The notes: generated by a model not told the origin, from the sequence alone. Counted from the first letter of the stretch, positions 18,403 to 26,630 are shown. The stretch: 30,156 nucleotides of DNA from an uncultured Lachnospiraceae bacterium (GCA_947564305.1 CANOBT010000061.1:1-30156); one strand, 5' to 3'. A program made the numbers and translations.

Positions 18403-18440
18403 AAAAAATCGACTGCACTTTTGATAACAGCGCAGCCGAT
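18403..18440 (-). terminator. Intrinsic terminator of the NifX-like gene
   Basis: On the minus strand, ATCGGCTGCGCT (18440-18429) pairs with AGTGCAGTCGAT (18419-18408) with two G-U pairs, followed by TTTTTT (18408-18403). It lies 73 bases past the stop codon of the upstream gene. Confidence 0.8.
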
Positions 18441-18512
18441 ATTTTTATAATTTTTTGGTACTCTGTATTTTTGAACTGCCCCGCAGCTCCAATAATTTTT
18501 ACGGACGGCAAT

Positions 18513-18920
18513 TCAATGACCTGGACAGCCATGCTTGTCCTCTCCGCACTGATGTCTGTGACAGCTTCCTCCCTGATGGTCATGTCCATGATGGTCGCAG
18601 TGCACTTCCGGGTTGTAAGCAAGATTATCTGCCAGAAATGCCTTGACTGCATCATCTGCTTTTCCTGAAACGCCGCCATAAAGCTTGATTCCGGCGTCTG
18701 CCAATGCAACCTGTGCTCCGTAGCCAATGCCGCCGCAGATTAAAGTATCTACTTCTAAGTCTGTCAAAAAACCGGAAAGAGCTCCATGCCCGCTTCCATT
18801 AGTATCCACGGTCTGTTCCTTCGTAATCTGTCCATCCGCAACGTCATAGATTTTAAATTGTTCCGTATGTCCAAAGTGCTGGAACACCTCTCCATTTTCA
18901 AATGTAACTGCAATTCTCAT
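18513..18920 (-). CDS. NifX/NifB-like iron-molybdenum cofactor domain protein with His/Cys tail
   Basis: This 135-residue protein has a dinitrogenase iron-molybdenum cofactor-type domain over residues 1-105 (MRIAVTFENGEVFQHFGHTEQF, later LICGGIGYGAQVALADAGIKLYGG). The domain binds or carries metal-sulphur clusters. No nitrogenase genes are visible, and such orphan proteins are common in anaerobes. The last 30 residues are packed with His and Cys (H107, C108, H110, H111, H113, H115, C120, H121, H123, C125, H130, C132, H135), suggesting metal storage or transfer. I chose the ATG at 18920 because AAAGGAG is nine bases upstream; the ATG at 18926 is only three bases from it. It is monocistronic with its own terminator. 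Confidence 0.85.
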   Translation of the reverse strand: MRIAVTFENGEVFQHFGHTEQFKIYDVADGQITKEQTVDTNGSGHGALSGFLTDLEVDTLICGGIGYGAQVALADAGIKLYGGVSGKADDAVKAFLADNLAYNPEVHCDHHGHDHQGGSCHRHQCGEDKHGCPGH

Positions 18921-19014
18921 TTTCATCTACTCCTTTCCTAATGTAAAAGATATTATATCAATGTTAGCCGGATAAATCCAGATGGTTATAAAATTTTATA
19001 ATATTTCGTAACTA

Positions 19015-19177
19015 TTCTGAACGGCAGCAATATGCAAAAATTGACTGTGCAAGTTTACTTGCTAAAGGCTGTTTTTGCATATTGATATCGGGCAGAATGC
19101 CCGTAAGCCTCAGACAGAAGTTGCTTTAGCAACGGATAGTCTGCGTAGCAGACGGGTCTGTGGCCTGCCGTTCAGAA
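19015..19177. repeat. 163-nt multi-stem palindromic element (MITE-like or structured RNA)
   Basis: The ends are a perfect 13-bp inverted repeat, TTCTGAACGGCAG (19015-19027) and CTGCCGTTCAGAA (19165-19177). Inside, CAATATGCAAAAA (19028-19040) pairs perfectly with TTTTTGCATATTG (19072-19084), enclosing GCAAG/CTTGC (49-53 with 58-62 of 19000). CGGGCA (19089-19094) pairs with TGCCCG (19098-19103). CAGAC (19111-19115) pairs with GTCTG (19156-19160), enclosing GTTGC/GCAAC (19120-19133) and GTCTGC/GCAGAC (19139-19153). Nearly every base can pair, in a closed multi-branch fold. There is no T run, no open frame and no obvious target-site duplication. It lies between divergent genes. I do not recognise the family. 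Confidence 0.75.
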
Positions 19178-19240
19178 CATTTACAATATTTCTTAAATTG
19201 CCTGTCACCTTTTCTGTTCTCTGCGCATCTAATTACTAGA

Positions 19241-19283
19241 CAGTGGTTTTGAACCATTGTTCTATTGTATAATAGCTATTATA
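19241..19283 (+). promoter_or_regulatory. Palindromic promoter/operator region of the sigma-factor operon
   Basis: A TATAAT (19268-19273) is part of a perfect 16-bp palindrome, TATAATAGCTATTATA (19268-19283). Just upstream, the imperfect inverted repeat 19241-19259 (TGGTT/AACCA core) covers the -35 region. No good -35 box is present. Both repeats are possible operators. A leader hairpin ATTGCCG/CGGCAAT (19316-19347) follows. Confidence 0.45.
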
Positions 19284-19381
19284 AGCAACTGTCACAAGAT
19301 AAATTACTCTGATGGATTGCCGCAGCTTCAGATAGACTTACGGCAATTTCCAAGATAGAAAATTGTATGGAGACTGTACAA

Positions 19382-19876
19382 ATGATTGAATTAGTAAAAC
19401 AGGCCCAGCGTGGAAATGCAGAGGCTTACGGCAAACTGATCCATATCTATCAGGACTCTTTTTACCGGATTGCCAGAAGCAGGCTGTACAATGACGAAGA
19501 TGCGGCAGATGCCATTCAAGATGCACTTTTATCAGGCTGGGAAAAGAGAAAAACTTTAAAGGAGCCTAAATACTTTAAGACCTGGATGATCCGGATTTTA
19601 ATCAACAAATGCAATGAAATTGCCAGAAAGACGCCGCGTACAGAAAGTCTGGACCAGGTTCCTGAGCCAAGTATTGAAAATACGGAAAGTCATTTCATCT
19701 TTCAGGAAATGCTGCAGGAACTTAATGAAAAGAACCGGCTCGTAATGGCCCTGTACTATGGAGATGATTACTCTATCCGCGAAATCGCCCAGATTCTGGA
19801 GATTTCAGAAAACGCCGTAAAGCAGCGATTGGTCAGAGGAAGAAAGGAGATTTTGAAAGCCTATGAAAACGCATGA
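19382..19876 (+). CDS. ECF-type RNA polymerase sigma factor
   Basis: This 164-residue sigma-70 family protein has region 2 near residues 5-75 (YGKLIHIYQDSFYRIARSRL, then DEDAADAIQDALLSGWEK, the core-binding and -10 recognition part). Region 4 is at about 105-160 (LVMALYYGDDYSIREIAQILEISENAVKQRLVRGRKEI). I chose the ATG at 19382 because GGAG lies nine bases upstream; an ATG 15 bases earlier has no ribosome binding site. Its end overlaps the next gene by 14 bases. That gene looks like its anti-sigma partner, so activity is probably controlled by a membrane signal. Confidence 0.9.
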   Translation: MIELVKQAQRGNAEAYGKLIHIYQDSFYRIARSRLYNDEDAADAIQDALLSGWEKRKTLKEPKYFKTWMIRILINKCNEIARKTPRTESLDQVPEPSIENTESHFIFQEMLQELNEKNRLVMALYYGDDYSIREIAQILEISENAVKQRLVRGRKEILKAYENA

Positions 19877-21359
19877 GCAGAATCCAGATCAGACGATCCG
19901 TGATATTTATAAAAAAACGCAGATGCCGGACCATGTCAGGGACCGTATGGACGATACCCTGAATTCTCTTGTAAAACAGGAACAGGTGATTGATCTATCC
20001 GAGGAAAGAACCTATCACAAAGGTAGAAAAAACAGCAGGAAATCCGGCTCCCGCAGCTTTTCTTCATATTCGAGAATGAAAAAGGCCATTATCATTGCGG
20101 CTGCCGCGACTCTGTGTGTAGGCGGCACCGTATTTGCGGCAAGCCGCATTTACCAACTGAATCTTGAAAAAGAAGAAAAATATCAGGCAAGCGTTCAGGT
20201 CACATCAGAAGAGGCCTTGCCAGAAGAAGTGGATGAAGTGGAGATCAAGGTCAATTACCTGCCGGAAGGATTTGCAACAGACCCGGATAAGGGCATAGAA
20301 CGCTATTATAAAAATCCACAGATAGAAGACGCAGGATATGTAGTGAAAGAGCCACTTTTCATTGATGAGGCAGACCCGCTGACTGTCTCTTTCGTGAAAG
20401 ATTCCGAAACACTCACCATAAACGGCCATGACGCGGTCTATATCAACGAGCAGAGCACTCCCGACGAAAGATGGATGAACGGAACCCTGTATATCGTATT
20501 TGAGGACGTGCACCGAATCCTTCCTATCTGGCAGTGGGGACACTCCAGTAAAGCGGAGCTGCTGAAAATCGGAGAAAACGTGGAGCTAGTTCCTACCGGT
20601 AACAAGGTGTCTTCTTCAGAACTTAGTCTTTGGAGCGAATTGGTTAATTTTGAAACACAAAAATACGATGACTCAGACTTAGAAGAACAGACGACAGCGA
20701 GCGCCGCTGAGATGGCAAATATGCATCAGGTCGGAGATACATTCGAGATTAAACAACATAATAAACAAGGTGAAGCAATTTCGGGTCTCCAAGCCTGCGT
20801 AACCGATGTACAGACGGCTGATGACTTGTCTCTCCTGACTCAAACGGAACAGATTCCTGAACGTCTGAAAGAACTAATCGGACCGGACGGAAAGTTTATG
20901 CCGGACACTTTGAGCCATATAAAATTTGGAGACGGTGCGAATTCCCTGACTGAAATCGTACGCACAGAGGAAAGTCCGGTGAAACTGGTCTATGCTACTT
21001 TGGAATACACCAACAACGGCACCGAAACTATAAACGATGTTCTTGTTTATGTTCCTCTTATGCAGCTTGTACAAGACGGAGACAATTATACCATCTATGA
21101 CCGCACGGATGACGACTGCGACTATGTACAAAATGAACATATTTTCCCCTCTGAGATGGAATACCACGATATATCCTCTGACCCGATGCAGAAGAATTAT
21201 ATCCCGGAAATCCAACCTGGGGAAACGGTGACCGTACATCTGGCATGGATGGTCAATGCGGACGAACTAGATAAAATCTATCTTGATCCTTCCGGTGTCG
21301 GGGGAAGCTGCTTCTATGAACAATGCTTTGAGACCGGGCTTGTAAAGTTGGATCTATAA
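19863..21359 (+). CDS. Membrane anti-sigma factor with large extracellular region
   Basis: This 498-residue protein has a short cytoplasmic part (1-72) that should hold the sigma factor, one transmembrane helix near 74-93 (AIIIAAAATLCVGGTVFAAS), and about 400 outside residues. The outer region begins with an LPEGF-containing domain (about 125-230) like those in Clostridia anti-sigma factors. A second part near 320-490 (VKLVYATLEYTNNGTETI...GETVTVHLAWMVN) resembles an immunoglobulin-like beta sandwich. The gene overlaps the ECF sigma gene, the usual arrangement for a sigma/anti-sigma pair. I cannot name the signal sensed. The two-domain exterior is larger than in many such proteins. Confidence 0.8.
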   Translation: MKTHEQNPDQTIRDIYKKTQMPDHVRDRMDDTLNSLVKQEQVIDLSEERTYHKGRKNSRKSGSRSFSSYSRMKKAIIIAAAATLCVGGTVFAASRIYQLNLEKEEKYQASVQVTSEEALPEEVDEVEIKVNYLPEGFATDPDKGIERYYKNPQIEDAGYVVKEPLFIDEADPLTVSFVKDSETLTINGHDAVYINEQSTPDERWMNGTLYIVFEDVHRILPIWQWGHSSKAELLKIGENVELVPTGNKVSSSELSLWSELVNFETQKYDDSDLEEQTTASAAEMANMHQVGDTFEIKQHNKQGEAISGLQACVTDVQTADDLSLLTQTEQIPERLKELIGPDGKFMPDTLSHIKFGDGANSLTEIVRTEESPVKLVYATLEYTNNGTETINDVLVYVPLMQLVQDGDNYTIYDRTDDDCDYVQNEHIFPSEMEYHDISSDPMQKNYIPEIQPGETVTVHLAWMVNADELDKIYLDPSGVGGSCFYEQCFETGLVKLDL

Positions 21360-21362
21360 TGA

Positions 21363-21383
21363 CAGGGGGCTTACTGCCCCCTG
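21363..21383 (+). terminator. Stem-loop after the anti-sigma gene
   Basis: CAGGGGGC (21363-21370) pairs with GCCCCCTG (21376-21383) around loop TTACT, three bases past the stop codon. No T run follows, so it may protect the mRNA end or terminate only weakly. Confidence 0.5.
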
Positions 21384-21498
21384 ATGATATGTAAAAGCCT
21401 CTATCCGAAAATCCCCTCTTGCATAATACAGATACATCCTCTATGATAAATATGTCTACAACAGCAATCATTTCAACCGCATTTTAGGAGAGATTCCC

Positions 21499-22338
21499 AT
21501 GCTCAAAATAATCATTTCACCTGCCAAGAAAATGAATGTCATTGATGAATATACCTGCTGCCTGACATCTCCCGCATTTTTGGAAAAGACGCAGCATCTT
21601 CACAAGGCTCTGCTTCAGCTCTCACTAGAAGAATTAAAAAAGCTCTGGGGCTGCAGTGAAAAGCTGGCTGTTCAGAACTATGAATGTCTTCATACATATC
21701 AGTTTGACAAAAATCTGACCCCGGCGCTTTTGGCATATGAAGGCATCCAGTACCAATATATGGCGCCTCATGTTTTTTCAGATGCCCAGTGGAAATATGT
21801 GAAACAGCATTTGTGGATATTGTCCGGATTCTACGGTATTTTAAAGCCCACTGACGGAGTTATTCCTTATCGTCTGGAAATGCAGGCAAAAATATCTCTG
21901 CTGGGCAAAGCATTCCATGACGCAGCACCGGAAAATATATCGGAAAATGTACAGTCCCCGAAAACTTTATATGCTTACTGGAGCGATTCTTTATGCCAGT
22001 ATTTAACTGCCGATATCGATAAGCACAAGGGCTCCCTGCAGATCGTCAATCTGGCCTCAGCCGAATACAACAAAACGATTCTTCCCTATATTGTACCGCC
22101 GGTTACCCAAGTCTCCTGTGTATTCGGAGAATGGGTTGACGGGAAAATAAAGGTAAAGGGCACTCAGGCAAAGATAGCCCGCGGGGAGATGGTACGCTGG
22201 ATGTCCGAAAATCAGATTCAGGATGTGAAGGAATTACAGAGATTTCACCAACTGGATTATGTCTTTGAAAAGGGATTATCTTCAGATACAGAATATGTGT
22301 TTTTAAAGAAGGCTACTCTAAAAGAAACGAGGGATTAA
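21499..22338 (+). CDS. yaaA: YaaA-family peroxide stress protein
   Basis: This 279-residue protein belongs to the YaaA/DUF328 family. Family signatures include the start MLKIIISPAKKM and the block SGFYGILKPTDGVIPYRLEM near residues 112-131. In Escherichia coli the homologue lowers free intracellular iron during hydrogen peroxide stress and binds DNA; the biochemical activity is not settled. The ATG follows AGGAGAG. It lies two bases before the response regulator gene, so the three genes to 24361 probably form one transcript. Confidence 0.88.
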   Translation: MLKIIISPAKKMNVIDEYTCCLTSPAFLEKTQHLHKALLQLSLEELKKLWGCSEKLAVQNYECLHTYQFDKNLTPALLAYEGIQYQYMAPHVFSDAQWKYVKQHLWILSGFYGILKPTDGVIPYRLEMQAKISLLGKAFHDAAPENISENVQSPKTLYAYWSDSLCQYLTADIDKHKGSLQIVNLASAEYNKTILPYIVPPVTQVSCVFGEWVDGKIKVKGTQAKIARGEMVRWMSENQIQDVKELQRFHQLDYVFEKGLSSDTEYVFLKKATLKETRD

Positions 22339-22340
22339 CC

Positions 22341-23060
22341 GTGATACGAATTGCAATCTGTGATGATGAAAAAGATGCCATATCCCTGCATGACAAAATC
22401 GTAAAAAGCAGTCTGCAGGCTTGCAGCATTGGTTACGAAATCACAACATATACCCGCAGCCAAAATCTTCTATATGACATTACCGAGGACGGCTTCTTCT
22501 ATGATTTGATTTTACTTGACATTGAAATGCCTGACGTGACAGGGATGGAACTCTCAGAAAAGATCAAACCCCATTTGCCCAATGTTAAGATTATCTTCAT
22601 AACATCACATATTGAATATGCCATTGATGCCTATGAGCTATCCATCTTCCGCTATGTACCGAAAAGCAGCCTCGACACACGTCTGCCTGCCGCTATTACT
22701 GACGCCGCCAGGTTGATAGAGTTAGAAGCCGGACAGGAATATACGATACAGACGAGCAGCCGTCTGGAGCGCATCCCCTATAAAGAAATTTATTATATTC
22801 AGCGGGACGGAAAAAATGCAAGTATCGTTTCCAGTTTCGGAGTGTCAAAAGTCAGAAAAAGCCTGCAGAAGGTCTATGAAGAATTAAATACGCCTGAATT
22901 TATTTACATTGACCGCGGCTATATCGTCAATATCATACAAATCATGAAAATCCGTGACAGTACGGCATTTTTGAAAAATGGGGAACAACTGCCGGTCAGC
23001 CGCGCCCACTTACAGGATGTAAAACAGCAGATCAACCGGTTTTGGGGGGCTCATATATGA
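22341..23060 (+). CDS. LytTR-family response regulator (AgrA/VirR-like)
   Basis: This 239-residue regulator has a receiver domain with Asp60 in YDLILLDIEMP and a LytTR DNA-binding domain at about residues 135-235 (LERIPYKEIYYIQRDGKNASI and FIYIDRGYIVNIIQI). It starts with GTG, two bases after yaaA. Its stop overlaps the sensor kinase start (ATGA). LytTR regulators usually control peptide sensing, bacteriocin or cell-envelope genes. The ABC transporter genes just downstream are the obvious candidate targets. Confidence 0.92.
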   Translation: MIRIAICDDEKDAISLHDKIVKSSLQACSIGYEITTYTRSQNLLYDITEDGFFYDLILLDIEMPDVTGMELSEKIKPHLPNVKIIFITSHIEYAIDAYELSIFRYVPKSSLDTRLPAAITDAARLIELEAGQEYTIQTSSRLERIPYKEIYYIQRDGKNASIVSSFGVSKVRKSLQKVYEELNTPEFIYIDRGYIVNIIQIMKIRDSTAFLKNGEQLPVSRAHLQDVKQQINRFWGAHI

Positions 23061-24361
23061 TGGAATGGTATCAGTTTGTTTCACTCTTTTGCAGCAATGG
23101 AATACGGATTTTTCTATGTCTGTACTTCATTGATAAACTACTGGATTTTCAGAAAATACAGCAGAAAACATTCATATATTCGATGATTGGAACAGGGATT
23201 ATAACGGTCTTATCACTGCTGTCCCTTTCTCAATTTTATCTGATTGGAATCGAAATCGTGATTCTGTTTGCAGCAGCGTATTTGCTCTTCCGGAAAAAAA
23301 CAAGAATATGCCTGTTTTTAATTTTCTTTTACGAGATTGCTGTTGCCTTGTGGGATTTTCTTGTCTCGGCAGAATTAGGCATCCTATTCCAGTCCCCCAA
23401 TTTTATAATCTGCACTGCATCAGAATACACAGCAGCCGTTTGGATTGTACGCATACTGATGGTGGGAATTGCAATGTTTCTTTCTACAAGAAAGCATTTA
23501 GAATATCAGACTGTTTTCCGACTGGTTTCCATAATCGCGATTTTAGGGCTGTTTGGCATCATTACGCTGTCAGAACAATCTGCAGACTTTTTGGATGAGG
23601 AGCAGATTACCACATGGATGATATTAGCTCCTGTGCTGATGTTTGCCATCCTGTTTTTCAATCTCAGCCGTCAATATGAAATGGAAAAAGAAATTTCACA
23701 GTTAAGAGAAGAACAGGCAGAATTACTGGAACGAGACTATCAAACCCTGAACAAAGCATATAACGCCAATGCAAAATTGTATCACGATCTGCATAACCAT
23801 TTGGAGGTAATGTATCAATATCTGACACAGGAAAAGACCAGTGAAGCGATTCGATATCTGGAGGATTTACGCACACCTGTTCAGGAAATTTCACAAACAG
23901 TCTGGACCGGCGACGAAGCTGTCGATTATCTGATCAGCAGCAAAGTATCAATTGCAGAACGGGCACAGATTGCATTCAAAGCCAATATAGAGTTCCCACG
24001 AAACACGAATATCCGCAGCGCCGATCTGACAGCTATTTTAGGCAATTTATTAGACAACGCTCTGGAAGCGGTACAGAATAATAAGGACGGTTTACGCTTT
24101 ATTCGTTTGACGATAAGGCGTATCTACAATATGCTAGTAATAAAAATTGAGAATGGCTGCGAAAAACCGCCCATTGTCAATCATGCGGAAATACAAAGTA
24201 CAAAGCAGGATAAACGCCTGCATGGCTGGGGCTTGAAAAGCGTGCGGACTGCCGCGGAGCATTATGACGGCACAATAGAAACTACTTTTGAAAATCATGT
24301 ATTCTGTGCGGTCGTAACTCTATCTTACGACGCGTTTCCTATAAAACAAAAAAGTTCTTAA
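23057..24361 (+). CDS. GHKL-family membrane sensor kinase (AgrC-like)
   Basis: This 434-residue kinase has about six transmembrane helices in residues 5-205, a coiled-coil linker near 206-235, and a GHKL kinase domain. The likely phosphoacceptor is His243 in LYHDLHNHLEV, and the N box is NLLDNALEAVQNN. The ATG at 23057 overlaps the regulator stop and has a GGGGGG tract seven bases upstream; an in-frame TTG 15 bases earlier is part of the regulator end. The polytopic sensor resembles AgrC-type peptide receptors, but no signal peptide gene is visible here. Confidence 0.9.
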   Translation: MMEWYQFVSLFCSNGIRIFLCLYFIDKLLDFQKIQQKTFIYSMIGTGIITVLSLLSLSQFYLIGIEIVILFAAAYLLFRKKTRICLFLIFFYEIAVALWDFLVSAELGILFQSPNFIICTASEYTAAVWIVRILMVGIAMFLSTRKHLEYQTVFRLVSIIAILGLFGIITLSEQSADFLDEEQITTWMILAPVLMFAILFFNLSRQYEMEKEISQLREEQAELLERDYQTLNKAYNANAKLYHDLHNHLEVMYQYLTQEKTSEAIRYLEDLRTPVQEISQTVWTGDEAVDYLISSKVSIAERAQIAFKANIEFPRNTNIRSADLTAILGNLLDNALEAVQNNKDGLRFIRLTIRRIYNMLVIKIENGCEKPPIVNHAEIQSTKQDKRLHGWGLKSVRTAAEHYDGTIETTFENHVFCAVVTLSYDAFPIKQKSS

Positions 24362-24367
24362 ACAAGA

Positions 24368-24400
24368 ACAGGCCGCTCTTTCAGGGAGGGTCTGTTTTTT
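24368..24400 (+). terminator. Intrinsic terminator after the kinase gene
   Basis: ACAGGCC and CTC (24368-24378, one bulged G) pair with GAG and GGTCTGT (24386-24395), followed by a T run to 24400. It separates the two-component genes from the ABC transporter genes. Confidence 0.75.
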
Positions 24401-24415
24401 CGTGGTCAAAAACCT

Positions 24416-24466
24416 ACCGTTTATGGACATTTGTGCAGAAGCATTCCTGTTACGTTATGCTATATA
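24416..24466 (+). promoter_or_regulatory. Candidate promoter of the ABC operon with LytTR-like motif
   Basis: ACCGTTTAT (24416-24424) resembles a LytTR half-site. GACATTTGT follows at 24427-24435, about one helical turn on. Downstream are TATGCT (24456-24461) and TATATA (24461-24466) as -10 candidates without a good -35. This fits an activator-dependent promoter, but the half-site spacing is not the usual 21 bases. Confidence 0.35.
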
Positions 24467-24497
24467 TGCCAATAAGGAAATATACGGAGGTAACGAA

Positions 24498-25208
24498 ATG
24501 AATGATTCAAAACTTCTTGTTCTAAAAAACCTGTGTACCTGGTACACACCTGAAAAACCTGTACTTTCAGATTTTTCTCTTGAATTGAAAGAAAATGAGG
24601 TCGTCGGCCTGATTGGACTGAACGGTGCCGGAAAAACCACATTTATTAAGACACTGTCAGGCCTGCTTTCTAATTTTCATGTGGAGTCTGCCGCCTGTCA
24701 TGGAACCCCCTTTTCTTTCCGCGACAGGGCCTTTAAACAAAATCGTTACACGGCATTTGCTGAGGATTGCTCGTTTCAGTATTTTACATTTTATGAATAC
24801 CTTTCTTATGTGATGGAATCATATGGAAAAGACTTACCGGATGTATCTGGCCTGATACATGGTTTCCACTTTGAAGAGTATACGAATGTCCTGTTAAAAG
24901 AGTTGTCCACGGGCAATTTGAAAAAAGTTTATCTGATCACGGCTTTTGCATTACATCCCCCGCTGCTTTTACTGGACGAACCCGTAAACGGCCTTGATTT
25001 TCAGAGTACGGAATTTCTCTATCAGCAGATTCAAAATTACCGCCAATATGGAACCGTGCTTTTTTCTTCACATATCCTTGAAAGTATCTGTTTAACATCT
25101 GACCGGGTACTCGTCTTAGAAAACGGCCGGATTCAGCGCTGTTTCGAGGGACAGGAAATAGAAGCAGAAAAAATCCGGGAGGTGCTTGCAGACAATGAAA
25201 ACTCTTAA
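24498..25208 (+). CDS. ABC transporter ATP-binding protein
   Basis: This 236-residue ATPase has Walker A GLNGAGKTT (40-48), a Walker B with catalytic Glu in LLLLDEP (156-162), and the switch His192 in SSHIL. Its signature motif is altered, LSTGN instead of LSGGQ (136-140). The ATG at 24498 has GGAGG upstream; a reading 32 residues longer starts within leader. It should power the permease encoded next, with which it overlaps by 14 bases. Export or membrane-protection roles are typical for LytTR-linked ABC systems, but no substrate can be named. Confidence 0.9.
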   Translation: MNDSKLLVLKNLCTWYTPEKPVLSDFSLELKENEVVGLIGLNGAGKTTFIKTLSGLLSNFHVESAACHGTPFSFRDRAFKQNRYTAFAEDCSFQYFTFYEYLSYVMESYGKDLPDVSGLIHGFHFEEYTNVLLKELSTGNLKKVYLITAFALHPPLLLLDEPVNGLDFQSTEFLYQQIQNYRQYGTVLFSSHILESICLTSDRVLVLENGRIQRCFEGQEIEAEKIREVLADNENS

Positions 25209-26409
25209 AGCAATTTCAAAACAATTATTAGGGGCACGATATGAGCATATTTCAAAAAGCCTGTTTGCCTGTTTCATCATTTTCTTTGCAGTTTATAACG
25301 CAGAGATTCGAGTAACGACCGCACCGGCTATTCTTTTTCTGACTGCCACCTTCTTTTCCCTTGGAGTCATGTGGAGGGCGCTCAGTTCTGCACAAAATGC
25401 AGAGAAAATGATGGGATTGTTCATGCTCCCATTTGAGAACAAGAAGCTTATTGTCTCATATCTGCTGGCTTTTGGCAGCTACACTGTCATTACAAAAACG
25501 ATATTGGTGTTGGCGCTCTTTTTTGCCATTGGCACCTGGAGTGCGGAACAGATTTTGACGGCTGTACTGTGTGCCTGTAACGGCTGTGCCATGGCAGCCG
25601 CATGGTACTCTATGCTTTCGGCAAAGAAAAGAATCCCTGTCATTCTATGGGGATGCGGCATATTTTTTTCTATTTTCTTTGTAAAACAGCTTCCTGTATT
25701 TTGCGGAATCGTCCTTGTCAGCTTACTGACGACAGCCATGTGTCTGCTTTCTGCGGATGCCTATACCTTTTACCAGCCTGTATCCGCTAAAAAAATAATC
25801 AGCCGGACTAAAGGAAAAGCAAATGTCCTGCTGTATCTGCTTCGATATCTGGCAGTAAATAAAAGCTATCTGATCAATACTGCCGGTCTATGGGTAATTG
25901 CATGCTTTCTGCCTTTGCTGTTTGGGCATACGGAAGGTTTAAATATGCTGCCGCTGGGATTTGCTATCCTCTGTCTGAATACGCCTGTTTGTATTCTGCT
26001 GTCATGTGATCCCGGGCTGGAACAGGCTGTCCGGGCATTGCCGGGGCAGGCTGCCCGCTTTGGCAGCAGATACTGCTTCTTTCTCTTTGCTGTCAATATG
26101 GCTGCAAACAGCATTTATCTAATTAGCTGGCAGATATCAAATGGCAGCGTCTGCACGATGGATATTGTAACAGCGGTGCTTTTTGCCTTACAGAGCGCTG
26201 TCCTATCCGTACTTTTAGAATGGCTGCATCCTATCCGAAACTGGAAAATCGAAAACGACCTGTGGCACCATCCACGAAAATACATTGTTCCGCTGTTTAT
26301 GATGCTGACCGCCGTTCTGACAGGGACATGGCCGTTTATCGTATGGATTTTGCTATGTATTGTACTTGCCGAATGTCTTGGACTCATACTCATTACAAGG
26401 AGGTTATAG
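25195..26409 (+). CDS. ABC transporter membrane protein, ABC-2-like
   Basis: This 404-residue protein is strongly hydrophobic, with roughly ten predicted membrane segments spread over its length and no enzyme motif. It overlaps the ATPase gene by 14 bases, so it is probably the membrane partner. The ATG at 25195 has GGGAGG twelve bases upstream; an in-frame TTG at 25186 is too close to that site. I recognise no specific family. Confidence 0.8.
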   Translation: MKTLKAISKQLLGARYEHISKSLFACFIIFFAVYNAEIRVTTAPAILFLTATFFSLGVMWRALSSAQNAEKMMGLFMLPFENKKLIVSYLLAFGSYTVITKTILVLALFFAIGTWSAEQILTAVLCACNGCAMAAAWYSMLSAKKRIPVILWGCGIFFSIFFVKQLPVFCGIVLVSLLTTAMCLLSADAYTFYQPVSAKKIISRTKGKANVLLYLLRYLAVNKSYLINTAGLWVIACFLPLLFGHTEGLNMLPLGFAILCLNTPVCILLSCDPGLEQAVRALPGQAARFGSRYCFFLFAVNMAANSIYLISWQISNGSVCTMDIVTAVLFALQSAVLSVLLEWLHPIRNWKIENDLWHHPRKYIVPLFMMLTAVLTGTWPFIVWILLCIVLAECLGLILITRRL

Positions 26410-26411
26410 AA

Positions 26412-26630
26412 TTGAAAAATACAAAATGCTGCCCCAAATGCAGCTCCCATAAGATTGTCCAGGTGCCGGACAATGCGCACCGTTATCTGGCTAACAGTAT
26501 TTGTATCACAAAACTCGTCACTGTAGAAAGGGTTCCCGTATCCCGCTATGTGTGCTGTGACTGCGGATACGTGGAGGATTGGGTCGAAAACCAAAGAGGA
26601 CTCCATCAGATTAAGGATTCGTTTGGTTAG
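26412..26630 (+). CDS. Small zinc-ribbon protein
   Basis: This 72-residue protein has two Cys pairs, CCPKCSS near residue 7 and CCDCGYV near residue 48, that should bind one zinc ion as a rubredoxin-like ribbon. It starts with TTG, eight bases after a perfect AGGAGG. It begins two bases after the permease stop, so it is translated as part of the ABC operon. Its role is unknown; a similar ribbon is often found in small Clostridia proteins annotated only as hypothetical. A longer in-frame reading from 26220 would overlap the permease and is not credible. Confidence 0.75.
   Translation: MKNTKCCPKCSSHKIVQVPDNAHRYLANSICITKLVTVERVPVSRYVCCDCGYVEDWVENQRGLHQIKDSFG

Noticed and set aside
18401..18727. 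108-residue minus-strand frame overlapping the NifX-like gene
   Set aside because: It overlaps the better-supported gene and reads through its terminator hairpin.
26220..26630. Longer reading of the zinc-ribbon gene
   Set aside because: The first 64 residues overlap the permease in another frame; a TTG with perfect AGGAGG spacing marks the true start.
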